DNA of 64,000 bases, from contig OY783209.1 of the NCBI GenBank assembly GCA_963678705.1, positions 10,416,001 to 10,480,000 on the forward strand, given 5' to 3'. Both the position numbers and the translations under genes were made by a program. The stretch comes from Panorpa germanica. Lineage: Eukaryota; Arthropoda; Insecta; Mecoptera; Panorpidae. This document shows, piece after piece, positions 45,382 through 57,908 of the stretch. The notes beneath the pieces are model-generated. The model had not been told where the DNA came from, did not search any database, and saw only the letters and a list, made by a program, of their open reading frames with translations. The first letter of the stretch is position 1, and each line of letters starts with the position of its first letter.

Positions 45382-46483
45382 TTGTGTATGCTTGCTATAT
45401 TCGTATGAAAGAAAATATTAAAACGTTGTTGTATTTTTCATACTTATAAAAACATATCTTCCGTTGACAAAACATTTTATTTGTGTATTTATCACCGGTT
45501 TGGAACTCGCGTTGCAAGCTAGTCGACCCGTGTGAGGACGGGCTTAAGAGGTGATTAACTTTCCGTAAGACACAAGTTTAATTCAGAGACTGCAGTTCTT
45601 ATTTCATATTAGATGTATAAAGATTTTCTTGTAAATAGTAATTCACTTAATTGTTGGGTTTTATTTTGTTGATTTAATTTTAATAAATAAAATTGTGATA
45701 AGATTAAAAACTATGTAATAATATTGTTGTTTGTTGTCAGTTTTGTAATAACTAATTTGTAGATGCAAAAACTTGCGTAATTGTTAGAATCATTGCATAA
45801 ATTACGTTTTTAATTTTTCATTCAATTTTCTAATGTCACGATTTGCAAATGAGGAAATTCAATTATATTTGTTGGTTAGATTTCTAAATAACTTGAGAGA
45901 CTTATAACATTTTATTGTTTTAATTAAAATTAATTAAATTATGAAATACGAGTGTATATATAAGAACAGAAAATAAACTCTCAAAGAAATATTCACCTTG
46001 TCAATTTTAAGTTAACAGAAAATTGAAAATAAAAATTCTGTTTCTTATAAATTTACAATTTCTATGCATTTCCATAGATTTTGCCAAAAATGCATTAATC
46101 TTCAGATTATAATTAGATTAATTTTTGTGGAACACTGGCTGGAAATCTTTTTTCTAGGAATTTAAATCACTCTAATATATATAAACTGAACAGTTTCCTC
46201 CTTATCTCGCTCTCTCTTTCTCTCATTCTTTCGTATTTAATGTTGACATTTATTCCCAGAGTTATTGTTTCTTTACTAGTTTTGCCACAAGGTCTTTCTT
46301 TTTTTTTAGTCTCTACTTCCTTATCCCCTTCTACATCTACGTATTTGCTTACCGGTTTCAATAATACCGCCTTTGTCTCTCCAACTGCACTTTGTCGGTC
46401 ATCTTCTTTTACGTTTGTCCTAATCTTTTTGTTCTCCAGCGTAGTTTGAAGTATTTCATTTCATACGAGTAAATGTTTTGGTT
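45382..46483. other. Spacer between gene 3 and fold-back element
   Basis: AT-rich; a pyrimidine/purine-biased stretch around 46190-46450 gives open frames on both strands by composition only. No gene recognised. Confidence 0.35.
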
Positions 46484-47455
46484 ATTGACAACTGACCACT
46501 AGGCGGGGCTTAAAAAACATGGCTACTGCCGGTGTGCAACCAAAGAATTAACCATAAGTTTACATTGAATTAGTGTCATGAATTTTAATTATTTATGTTT
46601 TCTTTAAACCAACTTTTTCACTGGGTTGGATCAAATCCAGCTCAGAAAATTGTTAGAAATGCAGAAAAAATTCTGCAAGCTGGACATTTGATAAAATGTG
46701 GTAAAAATAATGATAATCCAAACAGTGACGTTGTGATACACAAGTATATGGTTTAGTATAAATTTTTTAACCGTACGGAAAAAATGCAAGTTAGATAAAT
46801 TGTAGAGAATTTAAATGCGCATCTAGCCTTACTATTTTAAAAATTTTAAAAAAATATTTTACCATAGTTTTTGTGTTTTTCTGTTTTTGACCTCACGTTT
46901 TTTGACCATAACTAGGCGACAAAATCAAAAAGTCCACGTTGTTTGTTCTACAAGTTGTAAAACTTATTGTTTTAAACATATTTATACATTAGAAAAAAAA
47001 ACACTTTTCATATAATTTTATGAAAAAACGTGAAAAAACGTGGACCAACAAAAATTAATTTTCAACATTTACGAAACGTTTTTTCACGTTTTTTTCATAA
47101 AATTATATGAAAAATGTTTTTTTTTCTAATGTATAAATATGTTTAAAACAATAAGTTTTACAACTTGTAAAACAAACAACGTGGACTTTTTGATTTTGTC
47201 GCCTAGTTATGGTCAAAAAACGTGAGGTCAAAAACAGAAAAACACAAAAACTATGGTAAAATATTTTTTTAAAATTTTTAAAATAGTACGGCTAGATGCG
47301 CATTTAAATTCTCTACAATTTATCTAACTTGCATTTTTTCCGTACGGTTAAAAAATTTATACTAAACCAATCAAAATTGTGTATCAAGTGCACACCAGAA
47401 CTAGTACTTCTTTTGACCACCAGGCGTCGTGGCCAAAGTGGTCAGTTGTCAATAT
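46484..47455. mobile_element. Large fold-back element, about 290-bp arms
   Basis: Terminal inverted TATTGACAACTGACCAC (46484) and GTGGTCAGTTGTCAATA (47455) enclose two long arms, about 46750-47040 and 47077-47368. These are near-perfect reverse complements around a ~36-nt loop; a T/G difference appears in the CTAGCCT/TACGGCTAG region. No coding content. If transcribed it would give a long hairpin RNA, a potential siRNA source (inference). Confidence 0.85.
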
Positions 47456-50233
47456 AATTGTTTTGCAGTCACTTGATCTATTAGTACCTTCGTATTACAA
47501 GTATCTCTAATGGATTGTCTCCACTGGTGTAACGAAATGTTATACAAAAACATTGAACCATTATATTTAATAATAATTACTCTTAAAGTAGCGTTGCTTA
47601 AAGTAGTATTATGTTAGTTATGTGATCATAACCTTCAAATTTATCAATGTAACTAAACGATATTATGGTAGACTATATTCAAGGCGCAAGAGCACGGAGA
47701 GATCTGGTTTAGAAAAAGTTGAAAGAAATTTATGTTTATAACGTACTCAACTAAAGTAAAATAAAAGTGCAAGTGCAAGGTTCAGTAAACTGTTACTTGC
47801 GTTACTTAAGCAGACATTGCGCTTACAACATCGTTACTTGCAGTGGTTGGAAACTGCACTCAATTCATTCGAGGGTATAGAAATAAGATAGGAAAATTAT
47901 TGTACTGGTAAATATTTAAGAAGGTTCAAATATCCAAATGGTTTTAAATAATCGCAAATTTGTAGAAGGTATTACAAGTTAAAAGTTCAGTTTTAAATAA
48001 ACGACACCACGAACTTTTTAAAGTGGCATTTTAAAATGTAAATCTAGGAAGTAATTAACATAATTTATGGCATGGCGTCTACAAAGCGGAGATTGACAGA
48101 ACCCAAGTCCAGGGGCCTGGAAAAATTGAAATATTTGTCAAATTTAAACTGAACCTGCTTCGGAATGTGGGGGACATAATTTATAGAGAGTACTGATGGT
48201 CCACAGCTAAAGATTTCTTTTTTTATAGAAGAACGGTTGCCAACTCTAACTAAAGATCGCAATTTAATTATTGATACTTGTCCTCGTCCAAGGTCAATAA
48301 CAAAATTCTTTCTTATTATACTCGTAGTTACGAATTCTCGGTTGATTTTGTTATTTCATTTTTAATCCCTGGTTAGTATCAATTAAAAGTTATTCATATG
48401 GTAGAAAACCGGTTTCATTTTTACCAGACTTGCTTACGCAATGATTCTGCTGAGTCTCAAGGTAATAACACAACGGGCGAGCGACCAAGTGCAACCAAAA
48501 TATGTCGATTCCCTTTCTAAATATAATTGCACACCCTACTAAATATTTCTTAGTTTCAAAATCAACAAAATAACTTATTAATATCATTGAAATTAGTGTT
48601 GTAATTTTTTTGGTTCAGTATTTTCTTTTTTTAATTCGATTTCTAGAGATTATTACAATCTGTTCTGTTTAGAGGACATTCAGTGGCCATCGACTCATCC
48701 CTCAATTGGAAAATATCCTAGAATCTAGTTGGTTATTCATTCATTCATTCGAGGCCAGATTGCTAAGTTCAGCATTTAATTGTAAGATGGCAGCACAATG
48801 GAAAATCGTTTATAAATATATTTTATACTGGTTTATAATAATACAGTGCCTTATCAGGACTGAGGCATATCTAAAGAGAACCTCATCAGTCTAGCAAAAT
48901 TTAGTGCCAATTCTACACGGAGCACTTAGCTTAATTTTTACTCCAGTACATTTAGCCGAAACATGCTGTTACTCGAAATAATTTATTCCTGTGCTTGTTT
49001 CTTTTTTTTATTCTTTTCAACATTCTAAACAAGTAAACAAAATTCCTTAAAAAGCTTTAAACTTTATAGGTTATGATAAAAAAAAGTTGTTGTATTAAAG
49101 TTAAATTTGTTTCATTATAGAGTATATTTTTTCTATATGATATAAAAATGAAGGTTATTGTCAAGATTAGCAAAGAATGTCTCAATTACTAACAGAAGGT
49201 CACGTTACGGAATAATTAATTCGTAAAGACGTTGTTGGCGATTCTTGAAACTCACTTCCTGCTGAAATAAAACTACTAGTTTCTGTAGTCATTTTTTGAG
49301 ACAAGTTTTATAAATAAGTACATTTATTATTTAGTTATTATTTTGAACTAGGGATACGCAGTTGTCATTCGCGTGAACGATTCGTCTCGTTCTTTAATAT
49401 GTTTTAGAAAGAGAAAGATGTCGTTCGTGAATGAACGAGTGAATCAGATGAGAGTGAGTGATTTTTTATATATCTCATCGCATTCAATTCCTTCCAATTT
49501 TCGGGATAGCTTTGTGTATATATCCGTCACAAAATTTTATCACTGTATGCTGCGAACTGTAGCTGGAACGAGCATATTACCGAGTAGAAACTTAATCTGA
49601 GCTACATGACACTAGCCCGATAGGGTCCTAATCGGGTTTAGCACTCCAAGTTGTCTCAAGATCAAAATTAAAATGAAGATTAAGTCAAAATTCAAGTCCT
49701 ATAGTATTGTTTTAACCTTTGTATGATAAAATGAAAATTGTCTTAAAAGCGCTACAGTTGAACTCACATTGTAACGCATAACTATGTCTTTCCTTTTCTG
49801 ACCTTGTGAATCCGGAAAGGATCGACATAGTCCAGAAAGATTCGTGCGTATTCGGTTTAACTGAAATACGATTTTTCCATCTACTTGCAATAACATTTTA
49901 CTTAGCGCAGATCCATTTCAGAAAGTAACTCCTTGTGTATACCTATTTTAGCACCACAGGGTCACTATTATGTGTGTCCTTTGTTATTAATTTGCACTTC
50001 AGTTTCGGCGTTTCGAGCCGTTGGGTTTAGCACACGACGTCATCAGCCGATCTGTGTAGTGGGCTGGCGGTAGCACTGGTGCGGCGATCAGGTGCTAATC
50101 ATCCTGTATTTACAACGGTGTGATAACAATCCTAGTTCTTACATGTGCAGTGAATTCATATCGTTGTGAAGTAAACGTAAACAAACGAACATATCTGACC
50201 TGACGTTGTTTGTGTAGTTGCATTGGGATAACA
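47456..50233. other. Spacer and promoter region of gene 4
   Basis: No gene recognised in 47456-49980. From about 49990 the sequence (AATTTGCACTTCAGTTTCGG) is similar to the region before gene 5 at 53943 (AATTTGCAATTCAGTTTTGG), and GAGGTGCTAATC/CAGGTGCTAATC recurs in both. This marks a shared promoter/leader; TCAGTT could be an initiator. Confidence 0.5.
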
Positions 50234-53200
50234 ATGGAAGACGCAAGCAAAGGTATGCTAAATATAAATTATTTATTTACAGGTGCATTTTTTATGAATG
50301 AATGATTTTCTAGATTTTCTTTAAAATACGTTTGAAATTGAAAGTGATTCTATAGCATATACTTATATATCTACAAGTGAATGTATAATTCGAACTTATT
50401 ACTTACTTATTATATAATGAAAATTATATTTGACTAATAAGTTGCTAGTACGAGTATATTAAAGAATGTATTTTTATGATTTCATTATTTAAGAATGGAC
50501 GGCTGAGGCTTACCTGGATAGCTTAAACAATATCGGAAGTAAAACACCATGCGATACTGGTGTCACTGCAGACATTAAACCGGAAATACCACCGTGGTTT
50601 GATGAAGATAAATTTAAACGGTAAGAGTTACATTTTCAGAGGAAGTAGTCCCACTAAACACATTTACATGTATTTACGATTTATATAATGATATACATGC
50701 GTAAGCGTAACCAATTTTACCTAAAATACAACATTTTGTGAACTATTTTACTGCTTTTTGAAAAATTAAGCTACTCAATGAGATAATCATAAAACTTCTT
50801 AAGGTGAAACTAAGATGGCGATACTATACAGCAGGTTAAATATTATCAAAAAAACCATGTTTTTTTATGTTTAAATCGTTTTATGTAAGTAACTATAAAC
50901 GCGAATCAAAATTTTAAGCTGCAATTATTTAGATGAATAACGTATCTACATTTTAACTATCTAGTTCACCCAGTAAACATTCTGGAGTCACTTTGACATC
51001 ATATTGAAGATGCGTCATGATTTTTTTGTCATTAAAGAGTTCATTTATAGTTCAGTTTCTCACATTTTTTCATATAAAATGTCTACTTTATCGGCTAGAA
51101 ATGGCGAAATTACTCCTCCTGTCGGAATACAAATGAAGATAAAGTTGATGCGAACTATAATTGAAGTGAAATAGTGATAGAAACGTCACTAAATAGGGCA
51201 CTTCACCAAATTGTTTACTGGGCAGCTTGTAACTTGATGATCTGGAATATACAAAAAATACTTTTCATTATTTTATTACCTTTTTTAAACGCAAAAATAA
51301 CTTTGGAAAATGAATATTGCTATATTTTCTACTTCAATTCCAATTTTTATATGACTGGTAACATTTCTAAGGGTTTGTCATAAATTTCATAACCTTTATT
51401 CACGACAGAGTGACAAAAGTCAGTGGAAGAAAGCTTAAAATGTAGATACGTTATACATCTAACTAATTGCAGCTTTAGATTTTGATTCGCGTTTATAGTT
51501 ACTTACATAAAACGATTTAAACATAAAAGAAACATGTTTTTTTTCATAATATTTAACCTGCTGTATAGTATCGCCATCTATATTTCGCTAGAAAAAATGG
51601 CCAAGTATCGTTTCATCTTAAGTAATAAAGACAAATTGTTATGTTTTATTGGTCCCTTTGTCCAGTATTTTTTATTGTGCCATCATCGCATATTTTTACT
51701 GATGTTAATGATGATTTTACTTTCAGTGGGCAGCAGTATTTCAAAGAAAATATATTCAGTATGTTTATTAGTAAACTATGTGGCCTGATGACAGTGATGG
51801 CCATCCCCAACAGTTTACAGATCCTGGTGATGACTGGAAAATCATCAAAACCTTTAACAGCGTACAGAAGATACACCGCAACAGTTTTGCATACCACAAT
51901 GTGGTATGACTTGGATCTGACTAAAGAATCCAGGTGCGTGATTACTCTATACTCTAAGTACACACATAACTCTCTCAATTCAATTCGATTCCATCTTGCA
52001 GTTCTTGGGAATCCTTAACAACGATTCGTAAGAGACATTTGCAAGCCAGTCAATCAGCGTGTAAACACGGTCTGGGACAAATCTCACAGAAGCAAATGGT
52101 GCTAACACAGTTTGGCTTCATGGGGTATGCCCTCATTCGTCCTGGAATGTTAGGGATCTTCAACCAAAGTAAGGAGGACCGGGAAGGGTTTGTACACGTC
52201 TGGAGAACCATTGGATACGTCCTGGGAATTGATGACAAGTAATTGTGTGTTCGCCTAACTGGCCATTAGGGAAATGCATTTACTGTCATATATTTCTTCT
52301 ACTGTGCGATATATTTTTAGTTCTAAGTTTTAATGGTATATTACGATTAGGGTTTGGGATTAGGGATTGGTCGATTTTTCAATTGTTGATTGAAGTTGAT
52401 GTTAATAAATGTGTATTGGCGTGTCTAATATCTAAATGTTGACGGAGATATAGCAATTAAAAATTTGAATTGTAGTTTAACCACTAGAATGGTCGGCCAT
52501 ATTTCTATGACGTGAATGCATTTTAACGTCAGTTATTTGTTGAGGAGGACAGTGCTGGAGTAATGTTTTATAGCTGTTGGTAGTCGAAATAATCAAGTCA
52601 AGTCAAAGAATAATACGTTTTTATTTTATTTAACCCTGTTACGGCAGACAAAATATTGGAATTTTATTGTTCCTTGAAATAGCTGTAAATAATATTTGAT
52701 ATTTTGATATATAAATAGCAGAGATTTATGAGCTGTAAGGTTTACAGCGGTTGTGATGTCACATGCATTAATAATTCAAGGCAAAAAATGACTTTTTTAA
52801 TTGTTAATATCTCTTAAAATATAACGAGTTATTAACAAATAATTGAACATTTGAGGTTCTAGTAACCCACTTTATCAATATATAGTACACTTTTATAGAA
52901 ATTAAGACATAGGACACAAGCCCATTGTATGACAGTTCCAATTTTCTACACATTTCTGGATTAATATGACATATTGTACTTTTAGGTTCAACCTCTGCAG
53001 AGAATCATTGGAGGAAACGGAAGCAGCTTGTCGCCTGGTGATGGAAACGCAACTAAAAGTAAACCTTATAAAACACGACCCACTGTACGAGTCCATGGTG
53101 CGCGCCTTCATCGACGGCATGGTTTGTTTGAATCCGTTCAACAACTACGGGACGTTCATGTTCTTCACGAAAAGGCTTCTGGGAATTAAAAACTACGAGT

Positions 53201-53520
53201 ACTCTGAAAGGGACGTGTTGGACAACGAAGAGACCAGCGCCTTTAACAACAATAACACCACCGCGAAGAGAGCTACGTTTCGGATGAGCGAACAGTACCG
53301 ACAATTGAGTTGGTACGCTAAACTTGTCTTAGTTACAATGGTGCATTTATTCGAAAAGCTACTGCAATACAATTTTGTAAGAAACTTCTGCAATTTTCAT
53401 ATGCATTCAGCTTTGTTTTTCATCAAATATTTTCCTTTTATCGCTATGTTTAAATTTGGTTTAAAATACTGTTATGTAAATATTAGGCTGGAAAATTCGC
53501 AAGGAAAACTTTATAAATAA
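50234..53520 (+). CDS. MPAB/Lcp (DUF2236) oxygenase-like gene 4, 374 aa
   Basis: Exons: 50234-50252 (MEDASK plus one base), 50494-50620, 51727-51933, 52002-52238, 52986-53520; lengths 19/127/207/237/535. Protein: EWTAEAYLDSLNNIG, PCDTG, PPWFDEDKFKR; hydrophobic helix about 62-84 (KLCGLMTVMAIPNSLQILVM); YRRYTATVLH; IRKRHLQASQSACKHG; SQKQMVLTQFGFMGY; FNLCRESLEETEAAC; YGTFMFFTKRLLGI; C-terminal hydrophobic segments. The tail ends in SQGKLYK, not KEKGE. Exons 3-5 are nearly identical to gene 5, while exons 1-2 differ clearly. Exon 5 has high GC in its first two thirds. Poly(A) signal AATAAA near 53806. Function by family only. Confidence 0.9.
50798..51622. mobile_element. TIR element with nested family-2 MITE
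   Basis: CTTAAGGTGAAACTAAGATG with GCGATACTATACAGCAGGTT near 50798-50840 reappears inverted near 51560-51622. The match continues inward for about 150 bp per arm (for example TTACTTACATAAAACGATTT). A CCCAGTAAACA element sits at the centre. In intron 2 of gene 4. Confidence 0.75.
50969..51222. mobile_element. Family-2 MITE, 254-bp type, nested
   Basis: Ends CCCAGTAAACATTCTGG and AAATTGTTTACTGGG, flanked by CA on both sides (50967-50968, 51223-51224). Inside the 50798-51622 element. Confidence 0.88.
52369..52926 (+). mobile_element. Family-1 MITE, 5'-truncated
   Basis: Begins at GGTCGATTTTTCAATTG, lacks the terminal 5' bases and has several small deletions; ends GGACACAAGCCCATT. In intron 4 of gene 4, and absent from the same intron of gene 5. 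Confidence 0.84.
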
Positions 53521-54119
53521 GAATAAGAAGTTCATAACGCAGAATTTTTTTTATTTTTATCCCGCTCGAACACAAAACATGAATGCAATATATTTACAAA
53601 AAAGTAATTTACAATCTTTAAAAAAGCTGTGTTTTAGAAGTTTTTACAAAAAGCAGTAATGTTAGATAAACCTTTAGAACATGTAACTGCCTTATAGAGT
53701 ATGTACTTATGTATAAATATATTTTTACTTGTTTTGCTTGTAATTATTATACTATAAATTTAATTATATAATATACAAAAAACTTAACAATAGAAAAAGG
53801 TTGTTTAATAAAGTTAATCTTATCTATCTTATATAATACAGCTGGTAAAAAGTAATAGAAGGTTATTGCCAAGCCTTACCGGTTTTTCAGCTTCTTGCGT
53901 ACATTTTTGGACTAAAGGAAACCAGTTACCGCGTTTATGCGCAATTTGCAATTCAGTTTTGGCGAGTCTAAACTGTAGCATCGCGTTAGATTAGATTTAC
54001 GAAGATTGAGGCGACGTTGAGGTGCTAATCTGTTTTTACAAACTTACAAACATTTAGAATTAATTTCAGTACTTAGATGTGCAGTGAATTAATGCGGTTG
54101 TAAATAAACAAACTAAAAT
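53521..54119. other. 3' flank of gene 4 and leader of gene 5
   Basis: 3' UTR of gene 4 with AATAAA near 53806. From about 53940 the sequence is homologous to the gene 4 leader near 49990-50170, including ATGTGCAGTGAATT, showing that the promoter was duplicated with the gene. Confidence 0.55.
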
Positions 54120-57100
54120 ATGCTAAAAGAAGATAATAGCAAGAGTAAGTAAAATTTAGAATCTTGATTCATATAGCATATATGCTGTATATATATCGTA
54201 GAGAAAAAAATTGTAAAACTTTTGGCATCCTCGTAATTTTGGAAAAGTTAAAAAAAAAATTGTTTCTTTTTGCTGTATTAGTGAATAAAAACGTATAAGA
54301 ATGTAATATTTCTTTCGCCTTCAGTGATTTTCTTGTACTGTAAATTTGGCTCGTAACTAATGTTGCCGCTTTATCAGGCGCAATGATGTTTAAGTTTTAT
54401 TAAATTTATGGACATTTTTTCCTAATTTTTTTTTCATTCTATGAAATATTTTGATGCAGTTATATTCCTTATGCTCTAAAGTAATAATCTGCTTCATTAC
54501 ATTTTAAATATCTATGCGAGTCTGGTTTTTATGCGACCTTTTTTAAATTCATGGACTTTTTTGTCTTAGACTTTCTTTTGGATTTCTTAAATTTTTTTGA
54601 TGCAGTTATGTTCGTTAGGCTTAAATTAAAGAACTGCTTCATTAGATTTTAAATATCTACGCAGAAACTCAAAAAATTGCATTGCTCTTAAAATCATAAA
54701 AGTGAACCTTTTCATCATTTTTAACAAGATTATAGTCTTCTTTCATTGCATACTCCGATAAAGAGATTTAATATATGAATTTAGAAAAGATTCCAAAAAG
54801 GGCAGAAAAGCGAAGATATTGGAAATTTAATTAAGCAGTTTATCAATTTAAAATGTAGCTGATATAGATCAATTAAAAAATTAAACATATTTGAAATATT
54901 AATTATTTAAAAAAGAAATACATAACTCACACTCGTTGTATTGCGACGGGCTGAACAGTTAGTATGTAGCCAAAAAGTAAACGTTAAATTGAGCTGAGAG
55001 ATAATAAAATGCTAATAAATAAGAGAGATAATAAATGTCTAATTATACGAATCCTTATAAATTTGTAATTTAACAGATGAAAATACAATGCTTAAGATAG
55101 CTCTTTTAATCTATCCTCTGTAAGATAAAAATATAATAAGATAAAAGATAGCATCAATTATCGAATATTTATTTGCATTTAAACAACATCTTAATTAGAC
55201 CAAGGCAAACACGTGTAACCTGCATTATTCGTTCTGTTTCACTCGCACTCATTGTAACATACAGAATAAGTGCGGCTGCACTAATGGTCAAGGCAGATCG
55301 CCGTCAATTCTGTAGTATTAATTAATTCCTTTGTTAAGAGTGGACACCTGAGGCATACCTGGATAGCTTAAACAATGTCGGAACTACGACGCCCTGCGAC
55401 ACTGGTGCCCCTGCAGACATTAAACCGGAAATACCGCCATGGTTTGATGAAAAGAAATTTAAATGGTAATACTTATGTTTGAGGTTATAAAATATTCTAA
55501 TTATTTCTTGTTTATCACCAATAATACGAATAGTACCCAGTAAACATTTTGGAGTAAATTCTATTTAATTTCTATTACTTTTCATGAGTTTTTTGTCATG
55601 AACGCGTTTGTTTTCTATTCAGTCGTTCATAGGGAATGTCTCTTTTATGAGCTACAGACAGCACAGCGACTGCTCACTGTTGAATAAAAGCAACTCCTGT
55701 GACAGGTAGGTAATCAATTTGAACTAAAATTGATTTTCTGTGTGTTGCTCCAACTTGTAAAACGTTAGAATTGAAATGTACGAGTGACTAGAACTTCACC
55801 TAGCCATTCTATTTCACCAAATGTTTACTGGGTAAAAACAACGAGAACCAAAGTGTTTTTATGTAATACTAAACTAAACCCGGCCACGATTCACTTTGGC
55901 TCAGACTGATATGAAATGAATGGGAAAGTTAATAAAGAAATAAATGCAAGGGTTAATTTTTTTATATATGAAGATGCAGTTTACTTATAAAATCTTATAC
56001 CGAAGTTAATTACAACTGTGTTGTTAGTAAAAGAACGAATGTGTTTACGAGTGAGATAAAACACACGACACGAACGTAACTAAACTGATTTTAAACTGGT
56101 TTTGAGCATATATTCAGCGACTAAATTTCTCGGTCGCAGGGCATTGTTGGTTTCATCAACAGAGATGTTTACGAATACTACTGCAAAGTATTTAAATGCA
56201 TACATACAATCAAATATAACACAATAGAATCTCCTATTATGCTATTGTTAAAAATTCTATAGAGTCACGATATACGGCTCAACATGGCTCGTGCTCGTTT
56301 TGGTTGAAAACTTCGTTTCGCGTTTAGTTTGCAATCAGCCGACTCGTGTGCCTTTTCTCGTGTTTTGTCTCACTCGAATACACGTTCGATCTCTCACTAA
56401 CGACAGTTGTAATCACATTCGCTTCGGGGCTAAGGTTTACAACCATTCGCGTCGTGTGCGGACGCACTTAGTCTACTACAGTAGTTCCAAAATGTAAGAT
56501 TGATCTCTCGTAATTAATTATCTTGATGAAACGATGATTTTACTTTCAGTGGGCAGCAGTATTTCAAAGAAAATATATTCAGTATGTTTATTAGTAAACT
56601 ATGTGGCCTGATGACAGTGATGGCCATCCCTGAAGGTTTACAGATCCTGGTGATGACTGGAAAATCATCAAAACCTTTAACAGCGTACAGAAGATACACC
56701 GCAACCGTTTTACATACCACAATGTGGTACGACTTGGATCTGACTAAAGAATCCAGGTGCGTGATTACTCTATAAACGTAAGCCTAGCATTTATATTTAT
56801 ACCTATACTTCAAATTACAAATAATAATATAAGTCACAATCAATTTCATCTTGCAGTTCTTGGGAATCCTTAACGACGATTCGTAAGAGACATTTGCAAG
56901 CCAGTCAATCAGCGTGTAAACACGGTCTGGGACAAATCTCACAGAAACATATGGTGCTAACACAGTTTGGCTTCATGGGGTATGCCCTCATACGACCTGG
57001 AATGTTAGGGATCTTCAACCAAAGTAAGGAGGACCGGGAAGGGTTTGTACATGTCTGGAGAACCATTGGATACGTCCTGGGAATTGATGACAAGTACATA

Positions 57101-57908
57101 TTTTTATCTGTCTTCTAACCGTAAATTTTATTTGAATTCTTAACGAGATATTAATCGAGAACCAGATCTGTTGACTTCATTTTGACATCAGATTCGTATA
57201 GTCCAGCAGATATTGTAAAAGCTGTAAATATTTTATTAGAGAAATTCTGTTCTATTAGTTCATGTGTACTAATCTTTAGGTTTGGAAATATATTCAAGAA
57301 ATTTTGGATTGTTTCTTACATCTAGAAATGATAGATCCAAAACTGAAGTTAATATTAGTAACTATTGTATATTTAGGTTCAACCTCTGCAGAGAATCTTT
57401 GGAGGAAACGGAAGCAGCTTGTCGCCTGGTGATGGAAACGCAACTAAAAGTAAACCTTATAAAACACGACCCACTGTACGAGTCCATGGTGCGCGCCTTC
57501 ATCGACGGCATGGTTTGTCTGAATCCGTTCAACAACTACGGGACGTTCATGTTCTTCACGAAAAGGCTTCTGGGAATTAAAAACTACGAGTACTCTGAAA
57601 GGGACGTGTTGGACAACGAAGAGACCAGCGCCTTTAACAACAATAACACCACCGCGAAGAGAGCTACGTTTCGGATGAGCGAACAGTACCGACAATTGAG
57701 TTGGTACGCTAAACTTGTCTTAGTTACAATGGTGCATTTATTTGAAAAGTTATTTCAATACAATTTTGTGAGAAACTTCTGCAATTTTAATATGCATTCA
57801 GCTTTATTTCTTATCAAATATTTTCCTTTTATTGCAATGTTTAAATTTGGTTTAAAATACTGTTACGTAAATGTAAGGCTGGAAAATTCACAACGAAAAT
57901 TGCATTAA
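54120..57908 (+). CDS. MPAB/Lcp (DUF2236) oxygenase-like gene 5, 375 aa
   Basis: Exons: 54120-54144 (MLKEDNSK plus one base, 25 nt), 55339-55465, 56550-56756, 56857-57093, 57377-57908; lengths 25/127/207/237/532. Exon 2 reads WTPEAYLDSLNNVG, PCDTG, PPWFDEKKFK. Its last split codon is TG|T, giving Cys where the paralogs have Arg or Ser. Exons 3, 4 and most of 5 match gene 4 almost base for base; exon 3 differs at NS to EG in the VMAIP.. helix. After about 57740 exon 5 diverges and the protein ends SQRKLH. The introns differ in length and repeat content from gene 4, so conversion of the exon block or a recent duplication with intron turnover is likely. The first exon is less certain than the rest. 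Confidence 0.86.
54390..54665 (+). repeat. Imperfect direct repeat in gene 5 intron 1
   Basis: Two diverged ~130-bp copies share TTTTGATGCAGTTAT, CTGCTTCATTA and TTTTAAATATCTA in the same order. Confidence 0.65.
55537..55832. mobile_element. Family-2 MITE, 296-bp type
   Basis: Ends CCCAGTAAACATTTTGG and CCAAATGTTTACTGGG, flanked by TA on both sides (55535-55536, 55833-55834). In intron 2 of gene 5. Confidence 0.88.

Noticed and set aside
46167-46449. Opposed ORFs of 64 and 69 aa
   Set aside because: Arise from a strand-biased CT/GA-rich stretch; low complexity, no splice context.
53053-53304. 83-aa minus ORF, repeated at 57444-57695
   Set aside because: Antisense of exon 5 of genes 4 and 5; present twice only because those exons are near-identical.
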